DNA from: G963674835 sp963674835
GTDB taxonomy: Bacteria; Planctomycetota; Planctomycetia; Pirellulales; Thermoguttaceae
Assembly: GCA_963674835.2 (NCBI GenBank)
Contig: CAXXKC010000002.1
Span: forward strand, 1,240,001 to 1,304,000
DNA length: 64,000 nucleotides
Direction of reading: 5' to 3'
Numbering within the stretch: position 1 is the first letter of the stretch; each line of letters begins with the position of its first letter. Shown piece after piece: positions 6,779 to 14,265 of the stretch. Both the position numbers and the translations under genes were made by a program. Under the pieces are notes generated by a model. That model was not told the DNA's origin, did not search any database, and saw only the letters and a program-made list of their open reading frames with translations.

Positions 6779-8447
6779 CGACGCAAAGCCCGCGGACATC
6801 CCCAATGAAAGACTGGAGCTAACATGCAAGCCACACGATGATAGCGATCTCGTGACGCTGACCGCAGAATGGGACGGAGAAGTGCTGGCAGTCCAGAAGC
6901 TGGACCTGGCGAAGCCCCGGCAACGCGAGGATTTCATCAAGAGAGTCGCGACAGGGCGAGATTACATCGACCCGCGGGCGCTCGATTCCTGCGTGCTGGT
7001 GATAGCGAACATGATGAGCCATCGTGAGCGAAACCCCGTGGCTTACGCGAGCGCTTCAGCGGAAATTGACCTGTCCCATATCGTCCGGCCCGAACGGTTC
7101 ATCACGCGGGACGTTTCCGGCTTGGCGGCGTCGGCAGGAATGCTAGTTGGTGGGCGTCCGGTGGGGCAATGGCGGCTCTATCTACAATGGGCGGACGGGC
7201 GGCGGGAATGCCGACCGATGGGCGCGACAATTGCCCTGCCGGGTGGCAAGACGCTGTGGATTCACCCCCAGCCAACCGAACCGAGCGTAACTATGCAGTC
7301 GGGCTGGTCTGTCCCCGCACGAAAAGCATGGCTGAAGGGGGCATCTGCTCCAGATCCTGTTGACCTCTTCAAGCGGATTTGCCAACGCATCGCCTTCTTC
7401 GTCGACTTGCCCAAGGAACGCGCTGCGGGCATCATGGCAACACTCGTCCTGTGGGTGCTGTTGACCTACTGCTATCTGGCGTGGGACGCGGTGCCGTACC
7501 TATACGTTGGCGGTCCATTAGGGTCGGGAAAATCGCGAGTGTTTGAAATCCTGTCGCGGCTGGTTTTCCGTCCTCTCACGTCGTCGAACATGACCGCGGC
7601 GGCACTGTTTCGGACGTTGAACGATCGAGGCGGTACGTTACTTCTCGACGAAGCCGAGCGACTGAAGCAAGCCCACAATCCCGACGTGAGCGACATCTTG
7701 TCGATGCTGCTGGCAGGCTACAAACGCGGTGGGCAAGCGATACGGTTGGAATCCCTCGGAGACAAGGGATTCAAGACAATCTATTTCGACGTGTACGGCC
7801 CCAAAGGGCTGGCTTGCATCGCGGGACTGCCCCCGGCGCTGGCCAGCCGGTGTATCCTCGTCATCATGTTCCGAAGTCCACCCGGCTCCGAAAAGCCTCG
7901 GCAGCGGATCGACGCGGACACGGACGGCTGGCAACGGCTGCGGGACGACCTGCACGCGCTGGCGCTGGAGCACGGCTCGACTTGGCTGGAACTGCCGAGC
8001 CGCACCGACGTGTGCCCAGCGATGAGCGGGCGGGATTATGAGCTATGGCAGCCGCTCTTGGCACTGGCATCCTGGATTGAGTCGCACGGCGCCCGGGGGC
8101 TCTTGGCAATGCTGCAAGAACATGCCTTGGCAACCATTGAGGCCGGCCGTGAGGACACTACGCCCGATGCCGACGAAATCTTGCTGCGAATTCTGGCGGA
8201 TGAGATTCGCGCCGGCCGGGTTCCAACATCCAGCGACATTCTCGGCAAGGCCCAAGGGGTGGATTCGACAGGATTCAGGAACTGGAGTGCTCGCGGCGTA
8301 AGTGAGCACTTGAAGCGCTACGGGGTGGTCACTCACAAGAGTTGCGGCCGGAAGGTGTACAGCCGGGTGACACTGGAGAGCCTACGGGTGATTCAGGAGA
8401 GCTACAGCGTTGACCTTGGATTCGGCGAAAACGGCGACGGGGCATAG
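6771..8447 (+). CDS. AAA-type ATPase/helicase-like protein of integrative element
   Basis: A 558-residue protein with a Walker A motif near residue 246 (GGPLGSGKSR) and Walker B near 287 (GTLLLDEAE), followed by helical regions resembling DUF3631/phage primase-associated helicases (SRCILVIMFR, then LHALAL and LWQPLLALASW). An unknown 200-residue N-terminal domain precedes them. Proteins of this type are common in integrative elements and satellite phages and are thought to help element replication. The ATG at 6771 overlaps the excisionase-like gene by eight bases and has GGAGGG upstream. Iteron-like repeats lie directly after its stop codon. ATPase activity is well supported by motifs; the role in replication is inferred. 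Confidence 0.75.
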   Translation: MANDAKPADIPNERLELTCKPHDDSDLVTLTAEWDGEVLAVQKLDLAKPRQREDFIKRVATGRDYIDPRALDSCVLVIANMMSHRERNPVAYASASAEIDLSHIVRPERFITRDVSGLAASAGMLVGGRPVGQWRLYLQWADGRRECRPMGATIALPGGKTLWIHPQPTEPSVTMQSGWSVPARKAWLKGASAPDPVDLFKRICQRIAFFVDLPKERAAGIMATLVLWVLLTYCYLAWDAVPYLYVGGPLGSGKSRVFEILSRLVFRPLTSSNMTAAALFRTLNDRGGTLLLDEAERLKQAHNPDVSDILSMLLAGYKRGGQAIRLESLGDKGFKTIYFDVYGPKGLACIAGLPPALASRCILVIMFRSPPGSEKPRQRIDADTDGWQRLRDDLHALALEHGSTWLELPSRTDVCPAMSGRDYELWQPLLALASWIESHGARGLLAMLQEHALATIEAGREDTTPDADEILLRILADEIRAGRVPTSSDILGKAQGVDSTGFRNWSARGVSEHLKRYGVVTHKSCGRKVYSRVTLESLRVIQESYSVDLGFGENGDGA

Positions 8448-8457
8448 GGCAGAGAAT

Positions 8458-8543
8458 GTACCCTACGTGCCCTACGTGCCCCGGACGGGCTGAGAAAACG
8501 GCCCAGAACCAGGGAGCGGGAGGGTACATAGGGTACATAGGGC
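8458..8543. repeat. Iteron-like inverted 9-bp repeats
   Basis: The left arm (8458-8481) has two tandem 9-mers CCCTACGTG plus CCC. The right arm (8522-8543) has two tandem 9-mers GGGTACATA plus GGG. Read on the opposite strand the right arm is CCCTATGTACCCTATGTA, so four copies of CCCTAYGTR are arranged as a two-by-two inverted repeat around a 40-bp centre. It lies just after the ATPase gene. It may be a replication-initiator or regulator binding region, or a hairpin in the transcript. Confidence 0.6.
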
Positions 8544-8573
8544 ATGTTCTCAGGGGAAAGCGTGGGGAAGAGA

Positions 8574-9038
8574 ATGGGATTCGACGTAACGAAACTTTTT
8601 GACCGCCTCTTCGGAGATGGTACGGAGAAGGCACCCACGACAACCCGAGGTGGCACGCTGTCACCTCGGGTGGACGGCCTTCCTGGCACCGAGAATGCTC
8701 ATCCGATGGGCACGCCGTTTGCGCACTGGGTGCGCCGGCCGGACTACCGTGGGCGGATGGGCTGGGAAGCTCCGGAACTGCCCGAGTGGCGGCGGTGGTG
8801 GGCACGTGGCGATTTCTGTGACTTCCCGCCGGTCCCGGAAGGCTTCCGGTTTGGCGCCGTCGAAGACCCCCGCCCGTCACGATTGCGCCAGTTGCGTTTC
8901 TCGTGGCATGGTCGATACTCTGGACCGTGGAGCAGATCGGACCGCCGCGGGCCACTTCCGGGGCTCTGGCGAGGCGTGAAGATGGGCAAGGCCGTATTGC
9001 CAGACACTGCTTGCCTTGACAATGAAAAGGGTAGTTGA
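8574..9038 (+). CDS. Hypothetical island protein rich in Trp/Arg/Pro
   Basis: Unrecognised protein of 154 residues from the ATG at 8574, which has GGGGA about six bases upstream; an earlier in-frame ATG at 8544 lies inside the right end of the inverted repeat. It starts with a helical segment (MGFDVTKLFDRLFGDG) and has a notable motif FAHWVRRPDYRGRMGWEAP followed by LPEWRRWWARGDFCDFPPVP. The last 50 residues are arginine- and serine-rich and less protein-like. An opposite-strand frame of similar length exists but lacks such motifs. Probably a real element gene of unknown role. Confidence 0.45.
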   Translation: MGFDVTKLFDRLFGDGTEKAPTTTRGGTLSPRVDGLPGTENAHPMGTPFAHWVRRPDYRGRMGWEAPELPEWRRWWARGDFCDFPPVPEGFRFGAVEDPRPSRLRQLRFSWHGRYSGPWSRSDRRGPLPGLWRGVKMGKAVLPDTACLDNEKGS

Positions 9039-9063
9039 CATTAAGACAAGTATTCGGTAGAGT
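9035..9063 (+). promoter_or_regulatory. Sigma-70-like promoter, probably leaderless
   Basis: TTGACA (9035-9040), a 17-base spacer, and TAGAGT (9058-9063). The next gene begins with ATG at 9071, about seven bases after the -10 box, so transcription should start at or next to the start codon. No Shine-Dalgarno sequence lies between. Confidence 0.65.
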
Positions 9064-9070
9064 CGCGACG

Positions 9071-9295
9071 ATGAAACCAAGATACGTTTCAATCAGTGAC
9101 CAGTTGCGGCAGGTGATTCTTGACTGCGGACAGACGCGTTATGCCATTTGCAAGGCAACAGGCATCGGACAAGATGTTCTCTCCCGGTTCATCCACGGTG
9201 AGCGTGGCTTGTCGATGGAAGTCTTGGATACGCTGGGCGAATACCTGGGATTGCGGATCGTGGCCGACAAGCCACGACCGAAGAAAGGCAAGTAG
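9071..9295 (+). CDS. XRE-family HTH protein
   Basis: A 74-residue protein with a Cro/C1-type helix-turn-helix (SDQLRQVILDCGQTRYAICK, then ATGIGQDVLSRFIHGERGLS, MEVLDTLGEYLGL). The ATG at 9071 starts the conserved part; a strong promoter ends eight bases before it, suggesting a leaderless message. It lies three bases before the integrase gene and is probably co-transcribed, so it may control integrase expression or lysogeny-like maintenance of the island. A Cro-type regulator is the likely role; the operator is not known. Confidence 0.8.
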   Translation: MKPRYVSISDQLRQVILDCGQTRYAICKATGIGQDVLSRFIHGERGLSMEVLDTLGEYLGLRIVADKPRPKKGK

Positions 9296-9298
9296 ATC

Positions 9299-10636
9299 AT
9301 GGCAAGCATTTCTACGGATCGCAAAGGGAACCGGAGAATCTTCTTCACGGGCCCGAACCGCAATCGCAAGATCGTCTACTTGGGTCGCGTGCCGATCAAG
9401 ACGGCGCGAACCGTCAAGACGCACGTGGAGAACTTGGCGGCCGCGCTGCTTGGCGGACATGCCCCGGCCCCCGAGACGTCGGAGTGGGTAGGCAGCCGGG
9501 ATGACGTGATGTACGGCAAGCTGGCGGCGGTCGGGCTTGTGCCGGCCCGGGAATCGGTGGAGACGGAACGTCGGACGGTGACGCTCGGCCAATTCCTTGA
9601 CCAGTACATCAGCGGTCGGACCGACATCAAGCCGAGCACTCGGACGAACCTGGAGCAAGTGCGACGGAACCTTGTGGATTACTTCGGGGGCGACAAGCTT
9701 CTGGCGGACATCGCGCCCGGCGATGCCGACGAATTCCGGGTAAACCTCCTGGGGAAACTGGGCGAGAACACGGTGAGAAGGAACTGCGGGCGCGCCCGAC
9801 AGTTCTTTCGCGCGGCGGTCCGCAAGCGATTGATCCAAGAGAACCCCTTCGGCGATATGAAGGGCTGCGCGGTGAAGGCCACCACGGACCGGTTCTACTT
9901 CGTTACGCGAGAGACGGCTGCCAAGGTCTTGGAAGCCTGCCCGGATGCCCAATGGCGATTGTTGTTCGCTCTGAGTCGCTACGGCGGGCTGCGGTGCCCC
10001 TCGGAACATCTTGGCCTGCGCTGGGGAGACGTGGATTGGGAGCGTAACCGCATCACGGTACACTCGCCCAAGACCGAGCACCATGAAGGCAAGGAAAGCC
10101 GGCAGATTCCCCTCTTCCCTGAGTTGCGCCCCTACCTGGAAGAGGTTTGGGAGCAAGCGGAGCCGGGAACGGAGTATGTCATCACCCGCTACCGGTCCGG
10201 CAACGCCAATCTTCGGACTCAGTTAGAGCGGATCGTCCGGCGGGCGGGGCTGGAGCCGTGGGCCAAACCGTTCCAGAACCTCCGCAGCACACGGGAAACA
10301 GAATTGGCGAAAGAGTACCCCATTCACGTAGTCTGCGCGTGGATCGGCAATACGCAGGCCGTGGCAGCCAAGCACTACCTCCAAGTGCGCGATGAAGACT
10401 TTCAACGGGCGGCGGGACGCGACGCAGAATCCGACGCACGCGCGACGCAGAATCCGACGCAGCAACCAACGGGCGATTCTGGAACATCCCGGCAAGAAAC
10501 AACGCAAGCCCCTGAAAACCAAGGGCTTGTGCCAGAGTTTTCCAGACTCTACAAGGATAACCCAAACGGGTTAGCTCCCCGACAAGGACTCGAACCTTGG
10601 ACCCAGCGGTTAACAGCCGCTTGCTCTACCAACTGA
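9299..10636 (+). CDS. Tyrosine recombinase/integrase
   Basis: A 445-residue site-specific recombinase. An N-terminal arm-type DNA-binding part is followed by a SAM-like core-binding domain (about 95-190) and a catalytic domain with the first arginine in RYGGLRCPSEHLGLRWGDVD (near 228), lysine in the following strand region (SPKTEHHEGKESRQIPL), NLRSTRETELAKE near 327 (Asn-x-x-Arg in place of His-x-x-Arg, as in many planctomycetal members) and the nucleophile tyrosine in KHYLQV near 359. The C-terminal tail contains a 23-bp direct duplication (10419 and 10442) and runs into the tRNA-Asn gene antisense, ending inside it. It should insert the island at the tRNA 3' end. Shares a likely transcript with the XRE gene. 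Confidence 0.9.
   Translation: MASISTDRKGNRRIFFTGPNRNRKIVYLGRVPIKTARTVKTHVENLAAALLGGHAPAPETSEWVGSRDDVMYGKLAAVGLVPARESVETERRTVTLGQFLDQYISGRTDIKPSTRTNLEQVRRNLVDYFGGDKLLADIAPGDADEFRVNLLGKLGENTVRRNCGRARQFFRAAVRKRLIQENPFGDMKGCAVKATTDRFYFVTRETAAKVLEACPDAQWRLLFALSRYGGLRCPSEHLGLRWGDVDWERNRITVHSPKTEHHEGKESRQIPLFPELRPYLEEVWEQAEPGTEYVITRYRSGNANLRTQLERIVRRAGLEPWAKPFQNLRSTRETELAKEYPIHVVCAWIGNTQAVAAKHYLQVRDEDFQRAAGRDAESDARATQNPTQQPTGDSGTSRQETTQAPENQGLVPEFSRLYKDNPNGLAPRQGLEPWTQRLTAACSTN
10573..10595 (-). repeat. Proximal att site in the tRNA-Asn 3' part
   Basis: The 16 bases AGCTCCCCGACAAGGA at 10573-10588, matching 1377-1392; similarity continues to 10595 with two mismatches. It covers the acceptor 3' strand and T-arm of tRNA-Asn. 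Confidence 0.75.
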
Positions 10637-10647
10637 GCTATCGGGGA
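10575..10647 (-). tRNA. tRNA-Asn(GTT)
   Basis: A 73-base cloverleaf on the minus strand. The acceptor stem TCCCCGA (10647-10641) pairs with TCGGGGA (10582-10576). D-arm GCTC/GAGC with AGTTGGTA loop, anticodon stem AGCGG/CCGCT with loop CTGTTAA giving anticodon GTT, T-arm CAAGG/CCTTG with TTCGAGT loop. Discriminator base G; CCA is not encoded. The gene is intact after island insertion because the island restores its 3' end. Confidence 0.95.
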
Positions 10648-10659
10648 AAACGAACCTCC

Positions 10660-10688
10660 ATGATACTGTCGGCGCGGGATATCGACAA
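10660..10688 (-). promoter_or_regulatory. Putative promoter of tRNA-Asn
   Basis: On the minus strand, TTGTCG (10688-10683), a 17-base spacer and TATCAT (10665-10660). Transcription would start about six bases before the mature tRNA 5' end at 10647. Confidence 0.5.
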
Positions 10689-10796
10689 GGTTGCCAGCGG
10701 GCGGAAAAAACACGGTTGCCAATGGGGACGTCGCCGGACGGGGCCGGGCTTGGCTTTGGGGGTGGAAAGGAGGGATCTGATGATTGTTAAGCCCGT

Positions 10797-11231
10797 TCAG
10801 TCGCCGTCGGACCGCTCCTTCTCCATAGTGACGCTGTTTCCCTTGGCGTTGTAGAGAATGCGGGACATGAAGTTCCGCATGAGCATGATCCCCCGGCCGC
10901 AGGGTACCTCGAGCTGTTCCGCTGCGGTTGGGTCGGGGACTTTGCTCGGATCGAAGCCGCGGCCTTCATCGGTGATTTCGATGCGGAGCAGGTCGGGGGC
11001 GATGCGACAGGTGACTTCGATGTGTTTGAGCGTATCGAAGCGGTTGCCGTGCTTGACGGCGTTGGTGAGCGCCTCTTCCATGGCCAGGTGAACTGCGAAC
11101 CGATCGCGTTCGTGCCACTGCTGCTGCGCCAGACGGCTAAGAATCTCCTCGACGACGACGCGGCCCGCGTCGGATTTGCTGGCGATGCGATAGTCGCGTT
11201 GCCAGATCCAACGGTCGTCGAGCGTTTCCAT
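10797..11231 (-). CDS. RsbW-like anti-sigma/serine kinase ATP-binding protein
   Basis: A 144-residue GHKL-type ATPase: N-box HLAMEEALTNAVKHGNRF, G1-like ITDEGRGFDPSKV, G2-like CGRGIMLMRNFM. This is the short histidine-kinase-like fold of RsbW/SpoIIAB anti-sigma factors and related serine/threonine kinases of partner-switching systems. The start METLDDRWIW at 11231 fits family length; a longer frame to 11384 looks non-coding. No anti-anti-sigma (STAS) or sigma gene is adjacent, so the partner is unknown. Family assignment is firm, target is not. Confidence 0.8.
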   Translation of the reverse strand: METLDDRWIWQRDYRIASKSDAGRVVVEEILSRLAQQQWHERDRFAVHLAMEEALTNAVKHGNRFDTLKHIEVTCRIAPDLLRIEITDEGRGFDPSKVPDPTAAEQLEVPCGRGIMLMRNFMSRILYNAKGNSVTMEKERSDGD

Positions 11232-11451
11232 CCGACCAGTTCCCGAGCCAGTCTGACCGAAGACATTCGCGACACTCAGCACGGCTGAGACGCAACTGCC
11301 ACGCAGTGTGTGAAGAGCGTATCGCGCGCAAACGGCCGGAACTGGACGGGCCAATCGCCCGGCCGCCAGCACCGAGGATTGCACACCTTTATCATATCCC
11401 CTCCATGGTGGGTGTCAAGAAGGGTTAATGACCGCCCGGGGGTGGGTGGGC

Positions 11452-11922
11452 TTACGGGGCAGTGATTTCTCGGGATTCGTTGGCGGTTCGGAGCACGGCG
11501 GAACGGACGTAGAGGTAGTTTCCGCCGCGATACTCGGTGATGGTGCCGGTGACGCGCCATTCCAGCGACGGCGCGCTATTCGAAATTGCTCGGACGATCC
11601 GCTGAAGATTGAGGTTCTCCAGCACGGTCCATCGATCGGCGCTGCCAGCGGGGAAGAAGACGATGCGGTCGCCCGACTTGCGAAAATGGCCGAGTTGGTC
11701 GACCACTTCCGTGCCTTCACGCATGGCGGCCGAGCGCGGGGCCGTGGTTGCTTTGGCGGAAGACGCGGCCGGCTGGGCAGCGGCAGGTGCAGCGTCTGGA
11801 GGGGGCGGTGCGGCGGGTTGGGGTGTGGAGGGCTGCGCGCCGCTTGCCGTGGCCAGTAGGAGTAACGTCAGGCAGAACCATCCTGTGGGTGCGAGACGGT
11901 ATCGGGTCGGTTCGGGACGCAT
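11452..11922 (-). CDS. Secreted hypothetical protein
   Basis: A 156-residue protein with an N-terminal signal peptide (basic start MRPEPTRYR, hydrophobic core WFCLTLLLLATASGA), an alanine/proline-rich linker of about 40 residues and a C-terminal beta-rich domain (EGTEVVDQLGHFRKSGDRIV, LEWRVTGTITEYRGGNYLYV). The domain looks like a small OB-type fold, as in planctomycetal secreted unknowns. It stands alone on the minus strand. Function unknown. Confidence 0.65.
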   Translation of the reverse strand: MRPEPTRYRLAPTGWFCLTLLLLATASGAQPSTPQPAAPPPPDAAPAAAQPAASSAKATTAPRSAAMREGTEVVDQLGHFRKSGDRIVFFPAGSADRWTVLENLNLQRIVRAISNSAPSLEWRVTGTITEYRGGNYLYVRSAVLRTANESREITAP

Positions 11923-12196
11923 CGTGATGATCTCCGGACAATCGAGCGGAGTAGATAGGGGCGAAAGGTCCCTAGAGTAGTGTGGCTTACAGTCTGCGAC
12001 CGTGCTGGCCGTGGCGGTCGGGCAACATGACGCAAAAAGACAACGCCGCGTGACGAGGGCGACCGGCGTGATGCATGGCGGATGTGCTTGAGGATCAACG
12101 CTTTACGGCGTGGGCAACCGGCTCACGGCCGCCGGGCACGTGGTTTGCCAATAGCTTCGGCAGATTCTCTCCACGCGTATTGCGAGCCATCTGCCG

Positions 12197-13132
12197 ATGC
12201 GAACAGTCTTGACGATCGCCCTGCTGTGCGGGATGTACCTGACCACGACCGTGTCGTCAGCATGGGCCGACGGAGGGACGCGGCCGCAGGACGACGGCGT
12301 TACGGTGACGACGACCAGCGGCAGATCGCTACAGGGCGAGGTTGACGCGCGTTCCGACGGGCGAGTGTTGTGGCTGCGTCGGACGTATGGGAAGTCGGCC
12401 GTCCTTCGCCCGCTCGACTGGGATTGCGTGGCGGCCGTCGAAGCGGGCGATGCGCGATGGACCGGCGCGCAGTTTCGCTCGGCCTTGGAGGCGGTTGTTG
12501 CGTCGCTGCCGGACCATGGGGCTCGCGGCGAGGCGAGACACGCGGGGTTCGTTGGTTCCGGCGCGACGAGGAACGCCGAGGCTGTGCCTTCGGGCGAGAC
12601 GCGAATTCCCGTGGAAATTGGCTATGCCCGAGTGGGCGGATCGCCGAGGCCGCCGGATCCGGTAGTGCCGATCCAATGGCTGGATATCGACGTTCGCGTG
12701 GCGAATTGGGACAACGACGTGGAGCCGGACGGCGTGGTGGTGCGAATTCGCCCGCGGGATGCGGAGGGATCGCTGGTGGCGGTCAACGGCATCCTGACAG
12801 TCGACATGCTGGGGAAAGAGAAAAGCCCGGTGAACCGCTCGCGGAACTTCGTGCGGTTGGGGAGGTCGGCGGAGCAGGTCCGGATCGAGGATTTTGGGGT
12901 CAACGGGGCCGTGTACCGGATCGCGTTTCAGTCGCCCAACCCAGTCTTCGACACCAACCTGGTGCCGGAGGGATTGGTGCACGCCGAACTATCGGTGGCG
13001 GGGCAGGGGGTGGTCGAGGCGTCGGACTGCACGGTGGAGTTCCGATCGTACAACGCGCTGCGCGACGACCTGTGGCAGGCGGCTGGATCGCAGTATTTTC
13101 CCGTCGAGCGCACGGGCCCACGCCACTGGTGA
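12197..13132 (+). CDS. Secreted hypothetical protein
   Basis: A 311-residue protein with a signal peptide (MRTVLTIALLCGMYLTTTVSS, cleavage after AWA). The N-terminal mature part has a short beta domain (VTVTTTSGRSLQGEV, LRPLDWDCVAAVE) reminiscent of a small LSm-like or SH3-like barrel. The middle and C-terminal part is a beta-rich domain (WLDIDVRVANWDNDVEPDG) as in planctomycetal exported unknowns. It ends five bases from the convergent small membrane-protein gene. No catalytic motif seen. Confidence 0.7.
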   Translation: MRTVLTIALLCGMYLTTTVSSAWADGGTRPQDDGVTVTTTSGRSLQGEVDARSDGRVLWLRRTYGKSAVLRPLDWDCVAAVEAGDARWTGAQFRSALEAVVASLPDHGARGEARHAGFVGSGATRNAEAVPSGETRIPVEIGYARVGGSPRPPDPVVPIQWLDIDVRVANWDNDVEPDGVVVRIRPRDAEGSLVAVNGILTVDMLGKEKSPVNRSRNFVRLGRSAEQVRIEDFGVNGAVYRIAFQSPNPVFDTNLVPEGLVHAELSVAGQGVVEASDCTVEFRSYNALRDDLWQAAGSQYFPVERTGPRHW

Positions 13133-13137
13133 AGTCG

Positions 13138-13428
13138 CTACGTGGGTTTCTTCATGGCCATGCTGTGAAGAATCATCACGATGCCGAAGGAGATCAGGGC
13201 CCAGCCGATCCACTCGGGCGGCCGGAAGGTTTTGGGCGGCACGGAGGTTTCCTGCCCCAGAAGGGTCTCCATCGCGTTGCTGGCGGTAGCAACAGGATGT
13301 CCGGTGCGTTCGGCGAGGAACTTGGTGAACTCGGGGGTGAGGACGACCGAATCCACCATGCGGAACTGCAGCCCGATAAACAAGAGGACCAGGCCGATCA
13401 GATAGCACTGGTTGCGATTGAGGTCCAT
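13138..13428 (-). CDS. Small membrane protein with two TM segments
   Basis: A 96-residue protein. It has a hydrophobic segment near residues 8-22 (CYLIGLVLLFIGLQF) and a second near 75-90 (WIGWALISFGIVMILHSMA), with about 45 residues between them, so the loop is probably exposed outside the cytoplasm. GGAGGAG stands before the ATG at 13428; an extended frame to 13494 has no such site. It converges with the secreted protein gene. No known family. Confidence 0.6.
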   Translation of the reverse strand: MDLNRNQCYLIGLVLLFIGLQFRMVDSVVLTPEFTKFLAERTGHPVATASNAMETLLGQETSVPPKTFRPPEWIGWALISFGIVMILHSMAMKKPT

Positions 13429-13716
13429 CAAACTCCTCCACGGCTCCTGCCACGGTTGCGATGGCCCGGGGCGACTCTTCCCTGCCCGTTCCACCCTTTG
13501 ATCATCGAGTTCCGCGGGGGGGAGACTTCAGGGCCAGTGTGCCAGTACCGTTTGTGCGGCAAGATCGCGATGGGCGGGTCCGGTTGGGCCGATCGCAAGG
13601 GAAAGACGGAGCCGTCGGCCGAGGGACGCGGGCGGCACCGTGTGTGTTGGGGGAAAGCGGACAAGATGCCACACCCGTGCCGGGCGCGCTCTATATTTGC
13701 ACAAGGAGGACAGTCT

Positions 13717-14094
13717 ATGTCGAAGCGCGCAATCGTAATTGATGACTCGATGCTCATGCGACGGATGATCATCGACAGCCTGACCGACGACGGTTGGGAA
13801 GTAGTGGGAGAATGCAGCGACGGGGAGCACGCGTTAGAGTTGTACGAGAACGCGCATCCGGACGCTGTAACACTGGACATCGTCATGCCGGGGATCGGCG
13901 GACTGGCCGCCCTGGAGTTGATCGTCAAGCACGATCCCCAGGCGAAGATCGTGGTGATCAGTGCTCTGAACCAGACGAAGCTGATCTCGGAAGCAATTCG
14001 CAAAGGCGCCCAGGATTTCATCGCCAAGCCGTTCCTGCCGGAGCAGCTCCAGGAGACGATGAATCGGTGTTTGGAAGAGCCGGTCGGAGTGTGA
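13717..14094 (+). CDS. CheY-like single-domain response regulator
   Basis: A 125-residue receiver domain. Acidic pocket D9-D10, phospho-acceptor D54 (VTLDIVMPGIGG), S82 and K104 (FIAKPF) are all present. There is no output domain, so it acts by protein contact, as CheY or as a relay. AAGGAGGA precedes the ATG at 13717. It has no adjacent kinase; the histidine kinase at 17940 has its own receiver. Similar to CheY-type regulators linked to motility or phosphorelay. Confidence 0.85.
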   Translation: MSKRAIVIDDSMLMRRMIIDSLTDDGWEVVGECSDGEHALELYENAHPDAVTLDIVMPGIGGLAALELIVKHDPQAKIVVISALNQTKLISEAIRKGAQDFIAKPFLPEQLQETMNRCLEEPVGV

Positions 14095-14265
14095 CGCAGG
14101 TGGCGTTGCGGTTCTGAGTGGGCTGCCTATGGAACACAGCCGGGGGTGGCCGTGCTACGTGGGGCAGACTGGTGGGGGTGTGATATCGGGTACGGGGTTC
14201 CGCCTGGGGTCGTAGGCCCCGTTGGGCGTTTCTGAAAGAACCCACCCGAACTGACGGATTCTGCA

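Larger units (their letters stand above)
1377..10588 (+). mobile_element. tRNA-Asn genomic island (9.2 kb)
   Basis: The island lies between two direct copies of the tRNA-Asn 3' segment (1377-1392 and 10573-10588). It carries a tyrosine recombinase at the tRNA end, an excisionase-like HTH protein, an AAA ATPase of the kind found in integrative elements, small unknown genes in overlapping order, and iteron-like repeats. This is the layout of an integrative element or satellite phage. No capsid, tail or conjugation gene was seen, so it is not a full prophage or conjugative element. The left part (LuxR-HTH gene, SUMF1 protein, damaged ORF) looks like cargo. Confidence 0.75.

Noticed and set aside
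10419..10461. Short tandem repeat considered as a CRISPR-like array
   Set aside because: Only two units with no real spacer, inside the integrase coding region; no cas genes.
12370..14094. 574-codon frame joining the secreted-protein region to the CheY gene
   Set aside because: The first 450 codons overlap real genes in other frames and are glycine/arginine-rich; only the last 125 codons are the receiver, with its own ribosome-binding site at 13717.
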